A stretch of 64,000 nucleotides of DNA from Tardibacter chloracetimidivorans (GTDB lineage Bacteria > Pseudomonadota > Alphaproteobacteria > Sphingomonadales > Sphingomonadaceae): positions 1,103,501 through 1,167,500 of the forward strand of contig NZ_CP018221.1 in NCBI RefSeq assembly GCF_001890385.1, given 5' to 3'. The translations under genes were made by a program, and so were the position numbers. Below are positions 57,680-64,000 of the stretch, in pieces. The notes below the pieces were generated by a model. That model ran no database searches and had not been told where the DNA came from. It worked only from the letters and a program-made list of their open reading frames with translations. Every line of letters starts with the position of its first letter. Position 1 is the first letter of the stretch.

Positions 57680-59065
57680 TCAGTAGTAGCCAGCGGAAAG
57701 CCGCCCGTGACTGGCCAGCATCACGGGGGAATTGACGAGGTATCGGATGGCGTCGGCGGCATGGTCGTTCGCCGTGGTGTCCACGTCCTCAAGCCGCACG
57801 TCGTCGCGGGGGAGGAGCGGCAGGGTTTCGAGCGCGTAGCGGCAGCGTTCCGAAATCCAGAGGCCGGGGGTGTCGGGGTCGCCATCGCGCGCGGCGGCCA
57901 TCATCGACTTGACCTTTACCCAGCCGGAAATGCGATCCTTGCGGGGCTTGACCAGGTGGAGGCCATGCTTGCCGAGCTGTTCCAGCAACGTGTCGTTCTG
58001 GAGCCCGCGCGCGTCGTCGCCCACGCCATAGCGGCGGACGTTCCAGCGCTCGCAGGCGGCAAGCACTTCCTCCGCCACCATCTGCGGCGGCCAGCCCTTA
58101 CCCACGTTCGGATCGTCGGAGCGGGCGCTATGCACCTCGTCCAAGATGATCCACGAGCCTTTCGGGAACACCCGGCCGCCGGGGCCGATGAGGCCGGGCT
58201 GGCGGGCATGGATGGCGAGCATGACGGCGGTTGGAGCGGACCAACCCCAGTCGAGCGACACGCCGCTGTACCAGCCGTGTTGAGACACTGGGCCCTGTGG
58301 GACGCGGAAATCGCTTTCGGGGATGATGCAGTGGTCGCCAAACACGTCCGCAAAGAACGCGCCCGCAAGATCGGACCAGTTGTTGTTCAGCCAAGCCTCG
58401 GCCAGCGCACGGTCGCCGCCGGATGATGCGATGATCGACCGGGCATAACGCTCGGTGTCGATGGTCGGGTTATCAAGGTAGGTCGACGGGGCGTAAACCC
58501 AGCGCGAGCCATCTTCGAGCTCGTAGGGCCGCCAGGGCAACCGGCTGGTGACGTGCATCCGGGCGATGGTGGCGTGGAGCGGGCCGCCGGGGTTGCCGAG
58601 TACGATCATACGGGTCGGGATGCCCGCCGGGCCGCGCAGGTTGGCGCGCAGCATATTGATGTGGCGCAGGGTGGTGAAGTTGGTGATCTCGTCCACCGCC
58701 AGCAGGTTCGCTTCCTGGCCCTGCCACTTGGCGACGTCCTTGGCCCCGGAGAGGTTGCCCATGGTCACGACTGCACCGTTCGGGCAGCGGATCACAAAAT
58801 CGGCGCGATTGGAGCTAATGCCGCCGGGGAAGGCGTCCCGGAACAGCGCTTCCATCTCATCCCACAGGTTCGCCAGGCTCTTGTAGGTGGCGCGCAGGAT
58901 CAGGACGCGGGCCTTGTCCTCGTACTGGACGCAGTGACGCAGGACGAGGAGCGCCAGCGCCGTGGTCTTGCCGGAGCCACGGCCGCCAAGCATGGCGAGG
59001 TTGATGTCCTCAGGGACGGCCAGCACCCGCTCTTGCCAGGGCGTTGCGGTGGCGAGCTTACCCAT
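57680..59065 (-). CDS. Terminase large subunit of element 2
   Basis: A 461-residue motor: Walker A LGGRGSGKTTA (26-36), Walker B NLLAVDEITNF (120-130), and a nuclease domain with SGVSLDWGWSAPTAVML and later DTTANDHAADAIRYLV, the conserved Asp-containing end. It belongs to a different family (Terminase_6/phage terminase-like) from the TerL in the prophage. It overlaps the small subunit gene by eight bases. It would let the element be packaged by its own terminase into helper heads. Confidence 0.9.
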   Translation of the reverse strand: MGKLATATPWQERVLAVPEDINLAMLGGRGSGKTTALALLVLRHCVQYEDKARVLILRATYKSLANLWDEMEALFRDAFPGGISSNRADFVIRCPNGAVVTMGNLSGAKDVAKWQGQEANLLAVDEITNFTTLRHINMLRANLRGPAGIPTRMIVLGNPGGPLHATIARMHVTSRLPWRPYELEDGSRWVYAPSTYLDNPTIDTERYARSIIASSGGDRALAEAWLNNNWSDLAGAFFADVFGDHCIIPESDFRVPQGPVSQHGWYSGVSLDWGWSAPTAVMLAIHARQPGLIGPGGRVFPKGSWIILDEVHSARSDDPNVGKGWPPQMVAEEVLAACERWNVRRYGVGDDARGLQNDTLLEQLGKHGLHLVKPRKDRISGWVKVKSMMAAARDGDPDTPGLWISERCRYALETLPLLPRDDVRLEDVDTTANDHAADAIRYLVNSPVMLASHGRLSAGYY

Positions 59066-59537
59066 GGACCGCCTCCGCTTCGATCATCTTGGCGTAGGAC
59101 CGCTCGTCCATCGCGCCGGGCAGGTTGATCTGCACCGCGACCGTCGGAGCGCTGTCAGCCTGGCCCGTTTCACGGTAGCCGTGGCGACACTTGAGGAGGA
59201 ACATGGCTGCCGCGACCTGCCCCTTCCGGGCCGCCTCCAACAGGGTGTGGACCAGCTCGTGTTCGAGGCCCCCAAGCCCTTCGGCAAAGGCCGCCTCGAC
59301 CTCAGGCTGGCGCTTCCGGCACTCGCGCATCACCCTGGCCGACATGCCCAGGGCAGCGGCGATGGAGGTGACAGGGTGACCGTTCCGCGCCATCGTGCGG
59401 ATGACCTCCAGCCCCGGCGCGTGGACCGTGACCATGCCATCGTGGCCGCGTGTGGTCGGGAGGGCGATTTCGCCGGTAGGCGGTTCGCTAGACGGTTCGA
59501 CGACATTGTTCATGATATGTTCCATACGCTTTTCCAT
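59058..59537 (-). CDS. Terminase small subunit-like protein of element 2
   Basis: A 159-residue protein with an HTH region (GHPVTSIAAALGMSARVMRE, CRKRQPEVEAAFAEGLGGLE) and a helical second half (LVHTLLEAARKGQVAAAMFL, LKCRHGYRETGQ). The HTH plus K-x-R-x-G-Y-R pattern is that of small terminases. Coupled to terL. It should recognise the packaging site of the element. Confidence 0.75.
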   Translation of the reverse strand: MEKRMEHIMNNVVEPSSEPPTGEIALPTTRGHDGMVTVHAPGLEVIRTMARNGHPVTSIAAALGMSARVMRECRKRQPEVEAAFAEGLGGLEHELVHTLLEAARKGQVAAAMFLLKCRHGYRETGQADSAPTVAVQINLPGAMDERSYAKMIEAEAVHG

Positions 59538-59689
59538 GTGGTTACGGCTCTAGGTTTGGAGCCTCAGGAGCGGGAGACGGTGGAAATGGGTGTGTTTTCA
59601 GCTGTACGATGCCCTTAGCCGGGGCCTTTTTTAGAAGGCACGAGGGCGGGGTGGGCGGAAGCTCGGCCCAATGCCAGGGGAGGCAGCCC

Positions 59690-59831
59690 GCAGGGTTAGC
59701 AGGGTTGTTTGGCGGTCCCTGCCACCCCCTACTCCTACTCCCCCTCTTCTTGTTGTTGTTAACAACAACAGAAATATGGTTCGGCCGATTTGGGGCTAGG
59801 GAAGAACCCAGCAGAACCCTGCGAACCCTGC
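59690..59831. other. Origin-like region with inverted iterons and palindrome
   Basis: GCAGGGTT repeats at 59690 and 59699; the complement AACCCTGC occurs at 59815 and 59824, with one variant AACCCAGC at 59805. They flank a pyrimidine tract (59720-59750) and a perfect 20-base palindrome of TGTTGTTGTT and its complement (59751-59770), the AT-rich centre. The region is in the 303-bp gap between terS and the Prim-Pol gene; nothing else is seen in it. It has the build of an origin read by the adjacent Prim-Pol/helicase. Confidence 0.6.
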
Positions 59832-59840
59832 GCCCTTGGT

Positions 59841-62258
59841 TCAGAACGGACATGGCCTATCCCCTTGGTCATCGGCCAGTGCCGGTTCCGGCTCGCCCTC
59901 AAGCCACCATTCCTGCACCCCAACGCGATTGGCCTTCGACCTCAGCGTGACGCCCATGAACGGCACGTCCCTGTGCCGAAGCAGCAAGTGCCCGGCGCGC
60001 TTCTTGTCCCATTCGCCACGGTCGAGATGCCGACCGAGAGCGAAGCGCAGCGGCTCAAGGCCTGCCTTGCTATCGACTTGGCTGATCGTCATCCGCTGCC
60101 CGGTGCCAACATGAGAAAGCAACAGCCGGAACAGCTCGGCCTTTTCTTCTACCAGTGGGTTGTCGTCCTTCACTGCCAGCCGCGTATCAGCGGGGTCGGC
60201 ATGGCCGAGCCAGACAAGAGCGCCACGCACCAGGTCCCAATCTTCAAAGCTCCCGAACGGCGGCACCTTCACCGGCCGCCCGGCAGCGATGTATGCGCGA
60301 ACCACGGTCAAGGCGTCGGCAACAAGTTGCGGCCGGGCCTCCCGCACATCCTCCACGGCGTCGAAATCGAATGCCCGTTCATCGGGGTTCATCATCTTCG
60401 CATCGAGACGGCAGGCTACCGCGCGGCGGGCCATGTCACCCCGCAATCGGATGTTGTTTCCCGTCGCCAACATCAGGACGCGGGTGCTCAGCCGGACCCT
60501 TTCGCTCTGCCCCAAGATGCGCGCCTGCACCGTCTCGTTCGTCAGCATGGAACAGAGGAAGTCGCCCTCCAGCTCGTTCGAGACATTGTCGATGAGCACG
60601 ACCGGGTCGCCCGTGCGCAAGATCGACACCAGCCGCTTCTCATTCTCTTCGCTATCCGTGCTGTGCGTCACGCCAGACGGTGGGACGCCGGTGCCCATAA
60701 TACCGATAATCTCCGCCAGCTTGGTCTTGCCTGTCCCGGCGGCGGGCGCGTCGATCTCATGCAGCGGGCAGGTTCGCAGCTCGCCGCGAACCACGGCCGA
60801 AATCATCCCCGACAAGGCAACCGACCGGGCGGCGTCGTTCAGGAAGGGGAAGCCGCGCAGGGGATGGACAAGCCTTGCCATCGCAGCCTCAGCCTGTTCG
60901 CGGGTCGGCTGCATTGGCGCGGCGGGGAACATGCCTTCGGGGAACGCGAGGAACAGTTTGCTGTCGGGATCGTAGCCAGGCCGTTCGCACGTCAGCGTCG
61001 GCGTCATCGACAACCCCTTGATTGCCGGGAAGCTACTTTCGTCTGCAATTGCGTGCAGCATTCCCAGAAGGCCCACGGGCGGCGAAACGCGGTGCAGCTT
61101 CTTGCCCCGGCGTTCAACGAACGTGCCGACGCGGCTCGCTTCAACGGTCAGCCAGCCAGGCGTGGCCGTGCGGAGCTCGACTAAGCCAGCATGGCGGATC
61201 ACCCCGTCTTCTTCGCTGGCTTCCTCAAGCTGGCTAACGCGGACCAGGTCGGCGTGGCGGCGGAAGACCCGGCCGCTTTTCTCATTCAGCAGCTCCTCAA
61301 TTTCGCCAAGCATCCCGTGCAGGTCAGGGCGGCCAAGGACAACGGCGTCTCCCGGCGGCTGTTCGTAACCGCCGCCGTCCGCGTCGGCGTCATCGTGCCG
61401 AAGCCACGCGCGAAGGCGTTTCTCACAGACTTGCATTCCGATGTGTTCGAGGAAGCCAGGCAGGCCCGTAACCGGCTCGCCCGCGTCACGCTTTGCAGCG
61501 GCCGCTCGCGCCTTGCCGCGTCGCTCATCGGACATGTCGCCGTTCAGTTGCGCGACGGCCACCACGATATCGTCGGCCGTGTCGGGCTCGACGCCAAGAT
61601 GGACCAGTGAGCCCGCCAGGTGGAAACAGAACCAATCCCGGCCGCCCTCTGGCGGATAGCAGGCGGCGGCGAACGAGACGAAGGCGAGCAGACCGGCGCG
61701 AAACCGCAGCTCGTCCCACTCCATTTCCGGCACATCGGCAGAGCCGCCCGGCGGCGGATTATGCACCAGCGCGTCACCATCAATCACCGATGGGGGAAAG
61801 ACGGTAAAGCCCCGGCCCGCACGGACCTCAAGGACCATCGCCTTCGCCAGGTTCAGCGGCTCGATCGCGTCCAGCTCGCCCTGCTTGGTGAAGCCGAATT
61901 TCTCAACCTTGTCCGGTGCATCGCGGCAGACCACCAGCCGATGGCCCGGCGCGTTTGCTGCGAGGCTCGACCGCCGGAACGATGGCAGGTGGCCAAAGAA
62001 ACACTCCATGCCAGCGAGCGAGCGCGCCTGGGGAATGTCGAGGTCGATATCCACAAGGTGGCCCGACTTCGCGCCGAGCTGCACACCGATATTCTTGCCG
62101 CCCTCGAAGTCGCGAGCGGCGGGTGTGGCATTCTGCCAGCCTTTCTCGCTCAACGGTTGCTTGCTGTCGGGCTTCAACTGCACCAGCCGGAAGCCCGCGC
62201 CGATATACGCCATTGCCGCATCGACCATGCGGGTTTCGTGCGGATTGCCGTCAGCCAT
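59841..62258 (-). CDS. Prim-Pol and SF3-type helicase replication protein
   Basis: An 805-residue protein, start at 62258 overlapping the upstream stop. N-terminal AEP-type primase-polymerase: LVQLKPDSKQPLSEKGWQNA, NIGVQLGAKSGHLVDIDLD (Asp 70, 72, 74) and PGHRLVVCRD. After a linker, the helicase has Walker A DAPAAGTGKTK (503-513), Walker B DPVVLIDNVSNELEG (551-565) and a sensor LMLATGNNIRLRGDMARRAV. Such proteins start and unwind replication of satellites and plasmids. The origin-like repeats just downstream fit this. Confidence 0.88.
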   Translation of the reverse strand: MADGNPHETRMVDAAMAYIGAGFRLVQLKPDSKQPLSEKGWQNATPAARDFEGGKNIGVQLGAKSGHLVDIDLDIPQARSLAGMECFFGHLPSFRRSSLAANAPGHRLVVCRDAPDKVEKFGFTKQGELDAIEPLNLAKAMVLEVRAGRGFTVFPPSVIDGDALVHNPPPGGSADVPEMEWDELRFRAGLLAFVSFAAACYPPEGGRDWFCFHLAGSLVHLGVEPDTADDIVVAVAQLNGDMSDERRGKARAAAAKRDAGEPVTGLPGFLEHIGMQVCEKRLRAWLRHDDADADGGGYEQPPGDAVVLGRPDLHGMLGEIEELLNEKSGRVFRRHADLVRVSQLEEASEEDGVIRHAGLVELRTATPGWLTVEASRVGTFVERRGKKLHRVSPPVGLLGMLHAIADESSFPAIKGLSMTPTLTCERPGYDPDSKLFLAFPEGMFPAAPMQPTREQAEAAMARLVHPLRGFPFLNDAARSVALSGMISAVVRGELRTCPLHEIDAPAAGTGKTKLAEIIGIMGTGVPPSGVTHSTDSEENEKRLVSILRTGDPVVLIDNVSNELEGDFLCSMLTNETVQARILGQSERVRLSTRVLMLATGNNIRLRGDMARRAVACRLDAKMMNPDERAFDFDAVEDVREARPQLVADALTVVRAYIAAGRPVKVPPFGSFEDWDLVRGALVWLGHADPADTRLAVKDDNPLVEEKAELFRLLLSHVGTGQRMTISQVDSKAGLEPLRFALGRHLDRGEWDKKRAGHLLLRHRDVPFMGVTLRSKANRVGVQEWWLEGEPEPALADDQGDRPCPF

Positions 62259-62577
62259 GCGCCAGCATCCTTTCCGCTTCGCGGCGCACTGGCTCCGGCA
62301 GGCTTGGTGGCAGGCAACGGTAGAGGGCGGCGTAGGGAGCATAGCAGCGCGCTTGCGCGCGGCCTGCCCAGTCGAGCTCGTCCTCAAATTCGCGGTCCAT
62401 GTCGAACACGATTTCCGCGAACTCCACGGCCCGTTCGGCCGCATAATGGAGAGCGAAAGGCAATTCGCTGATTGCGGGCCTGCGGTCCTCTGGCGATGAT
62501 GGTGCCCGATGGTTGGCTTCGGTCAGGCCCGCTCCGGTCCCCACCGGGGCGGGCTTTTCATATGGGACGCTCCTCAT
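62251..62577 (-). CDS. Hypothetical protein between AlpA and Prim-Pol
   Basis: A 108-residue acidic protein, disordered Pro-rich N-terminus then a helical part (LPFALHYAAERAVEFAEIVF, DMDREFEDELDWAGRAQARC). It is coupled to both alpA (ATGA) and the replication gene (eight-base overlap), so it is probably a replication accessory. No family recognised. Confidence 0.65.
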   Translation of the reverse strand: MRSVPYEKPAPVGTGAGLTEANHRAPSSPEDRRPAISELPFALHYAAERAVEFAEIVFDMDREFEDELDWAGRAQARCYAPYAALYRCLPPSLPEPVRREAERMLAHG

Positions 62578-62846
62578 GCGTCACCGCCCGCATCCATCCA
62601 TGCCCGCACATCGGCGGCGCGATAGCGGACGCTGGTTCCGACCTTCATGTATTTCGGCCCCGTGCGCTTCGCGCGCATCGTTTCCAGTCCCTTTGGCGTG
62701 AAGCCGGTTAGCTGGGCCACTTGAAAGGAGGTGAGGTATTCGGGGGCAACGGGAAGCTCCCCTTGGCGCAAGCGCTCAACAAGGCGAACGGCGATCTGGT
62801 CGCCAATTCGCTGGGCAAGCTCCATAAGAGCCGGATCAACAGACAT
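62574..62846 (-). CDS. AlpA/Xis-like helix-turn-helix protein
   Basis: A 90-residue protein with a helical N-terminal part (ELAQRIGDQIAVRLVERLRQ) and a MerR/AlpA-type winged HTH: YLTSFQVAQLTGFTPKGLET, MRAKRTGPKYMKVGTSVRYR, AADVRAWMDAGG. AlpA proteins control integrase/excision and the switch to lytic replication in satellites. The SD sequence GGAG is inside one arm of an 11-base hairpin. Confidence 0.85.
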   Translation of the reverse strand: MSVDPALMELAQRIGDQIAVRLVERLRQGELPVAPEYLTSFQVAQLTGFTPKGLETMRAKRTGPKYMKVGTSVRYRAADVRAWMDAGGDA

Positions 62847-62848
62847 AG

Positions 62849-62888
62849 GCCATCTCCGACCGCGTCCGGCGGTCTTTTCGGAGATGGC
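62849..62888 (-). promoter_or_regulatory. Hairpin covering the alpA ribosome binding site
   Basis: An 11-base perfect inverted repeat (GCCATCTCCGA / TCGGAGATGGC, arms 62849-62859 and 62878-62888). In the leftward mRNA the 3' arm holds GGAG at the right spacing (7 bases) before the alpA ATG, so folding would hide it. The interior also pairs partly (GACCGC / GCGGTC). Confidence 0.5.
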
Positions 62889-62988
62889 AGTGGCCTGGGC
62901 CTTGGCTGGCTGCCCATCTGTGGCGCGGTCAGGACGTTATGGCACCTGATGATGACCGACCGCCGCCTAGATGATGTTTACATGCCGA

Positions 62989-64000
62989 TCAGAGAGATTC
63001 GTCGCAACACTTTTCGGCATGCTGCGTGCGCTGCGGTGTACAGAGCGCCAACAAGTGCTCGGTCATCTTGTCCTGTGTGTCGAGCAAGCCGTCAAACAGC
63101 GCCTTTTCATGGACATATACGCCGTCGATGCCGGGCACGGCATGGTCGAGCATCAGGCGAGCGTTGATCCGGTCAATGCCGACGCGCTGCGCGACGGTGC
63201 GGTAGGTGTGGCGAAGGATGTGGCCGGTTTCGCTTGGCAGCGTCTTTTCCTTCCAGACCTGCGTAGCGATCACGTCCCGGCTGCTGTTCGCGCGGGTCGG
63301 GAACAGCCAGGGAGTGCCTGCATAGAGAAGGTCGCCCGCCGCAATTACCCGCTTCACAAGCTCGACCATGTATGGCGACAATGGCAGTGCGAAGGACCGG
63401 CCGGACTTCATGCGCGGGATCACAATGGCGCGCTCGTTCAGGTTCACCCATTCGCGGCGCAGCGATACCAGTGTCCCCGGACGAAGGCCGCTCAGCAGGC
63501 CCAGCACATGCATATCGCGCCGGATCGGGTTGGGGATTGCCTGCACCCGTTCCCACCAGTGAGGCAGGTCGTCGGGCATGATGACGCGGTTGCTGGCCCG
63601 CTCCTTATTGAAGGTGACGGCCTTGACCGGGTTGTCGCCAATGGCGTCGGGATCGTCCGCCGCCTTGATCGCGAGATTGAAGGCTGCGCGGAACTCCTTG
63701 AACACCATGTTCGCAGCGCGCTTGCCGCTTTCCCGCGTCAGCTCCTTGTGCCGCTCACGCGCCATGCTCCGCTTGATTTCGCTGATCGGAATATCAAGCC
63801 AGGCCTTGAGATGCCGGTCACGCCGGGACAACACATCCTCAATGGTCCGTTCGCGGCAATCACGAGCGCGCATATCGGCGGCATATTCATCGTACATGCG
63901 CCGCACTGTCCATGCATCCGGGTTGGCGGTCTTGTCGTCGGGGCGGGCGTTGGGGTCTTCGCCCCGCTTCACCTGGGCAATCAGCTCTTGGGCCCGCGTC
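62989..64000 (-). CDS. int: Tyrosine integrase of element 2 (partial, 5' end off-window)
   Basis: At least 336 codons; the frame stays open to the edge (upstream residues TRAQELIAQVKRGEDP, an integrase N-terminal pattern). Catalytic residues: box I Arg in LLSGLRPGTLVSL, Lys in RMKSGRSFALPL, box II HILRHTYRT (His and Arg), then DHAVPGIDGVYVHE with Tyr. All are in place, so it should be active. It recombines at tRNA-Arg by inference from position only. Confidence 0.9.
   Translation of the reverse strand, partial: TRAQELIAQVKRGEDPNARPDDKTANPDAWTVRRMYDEYAADMRARDCRERTIEDVLSRRDRHLKAWLDIPISEIKRSMARERHKELTRESGKRAANMVFKEFRAAFNLAIKAADDPDAIGDNPVKAVTFNKERASNRVIMPDDLPHWWERVQAIPNPIRRDMHVLGLLSGLRPGTLVSLRREWVNLNERAIVIPRMKSGRSFALPLSPYMVELVKRVIAAGDLLYAGTPWLFPTRANSSRDVIATQVWKEKTLPSETGHILRHTYRTVAQRVGIDRINARLMLDHAVPGIDGVYVHEKALFDGLLDTQDKMTEHLLALCTPQRTQHAEKCCDESL

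Larger units (their letters stand above)
53634..64000. mobile_element. Satellite / PICI-like integrative element at tRNA-Arg (right end off-window)
   Basis: Gene order from the right: integrase, AlpA-like, small gene, Prim-Pol/helicase, origin-like repeats, terminase small, terminase large, 275-residue protein, small coupled genes, then two rightward genes and an AAA-TOPRIM gene next to the tRNA. All but the last three (53656-56310) run leftward. Portal, capsid and tail genes are absent. This fits a phage satellite that replicates autonomously and redirects packaging, carrying a possible defence gene. The right att lies outside the window. Confidence 0.75.

Noticed and set aside
59542-59853. 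103-codon minus-strand frame across the origin-like region
   Set aside because: Pro/Ser/Arg low complexity, overlaps the end of Prim-Pol, and contains the iterons and palindrome; better explained as non-coding.
1-64000. CRISPR arrays and rRNA genes
   Set aside because: No regularly spaced repeats of CRISPR length and no rRNA-like sequence were seen on either strand.

Overview
The window is high-GC DNA (about 64-65% by eye) from an alphaproteobacterium, most likely a sphingomonad (Sphingomonadales). The host genes point there: a CpdR response regulator, N-formylglutamate amidohydrolase, SapC-family protein, FAD-linked oxidase, RhlE helicase, Uup-type ABC-F protein, a PepSY/response-regulator/kinase cluster, chorismate mutase, a long-chain polyprenyl diphosphate synthase, HrpB and an NDUFS4-like complex I subunit. 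A block of about 18 kb of host DNA (35.7-53.4 kb) lies between two integrative elements, each beside a tRNA gene.

Element 1 (1 to about 35.71 kb) is the right part of an HK97-type siphophage prophage that runs off the left edge. One long leftward gene train starts at a YdaS/Cro-like gene (27.3 kb). It passes through early and replication genes, including a DnaA domain I-like protein next to a separate DnaA domain IV-like protein. It continues through a MT-A70 adenine and a C5 cytosine methyltransferase, HNH nuclease, TerS, TerL, portal, ClpP-like protease, major capsid, connector, an SGNH-esterase fibre, the tail tube, a gpG/gpT frameshift pair, tape measure, and finally a J-like tail-tip gene cut by the window edge. 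The immunity region (27.3-29.9 kb) holds a CI-like repressor without a peptidase domain, a LexA box in front of a gene that runs antisense into cI, a second XRE regulator, and three host-directed (moron-like) membrane or exported genes. A second repressor-type promoter at 29.85 kb drives a rightward operon that ends in the integrase, which faces tRNA-Val(GAC).

The host block contains an 1150-bp IS1595-family insertion with an 8-bp target duplication. It split the signal peptide of a secreted protein. A 267-bp palindrome-ended MITE-like repeat lies between a PepSY-like gene and its response regulator, ending 5 bp before the regulator's start codon.

Element 2 (about 53.63 kb to beyond 64.0 kb) starts at tRNA-Arg(TCT). 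It looks like a phage satellite or PICI-like island. From right to left it has an integrase (5' end off-window), an AlpA-like regulator with a hairpin over its ribosome binding site, a Prim-Pol/SF3-type replication protein, an iteron-and-palindrome region that looks like an origin, TerS, TerL, a few small coupled genes, and an AAA-TOPRIM (DUF4435-like) gene beside the tRNA that is a candidate phage-defence gene. No capsid or tail genes are visible in it. A partial 5' tRNA-Arg copy and arm-site-like repeats just left of the intact tRNA suggest an earlier integration scar.
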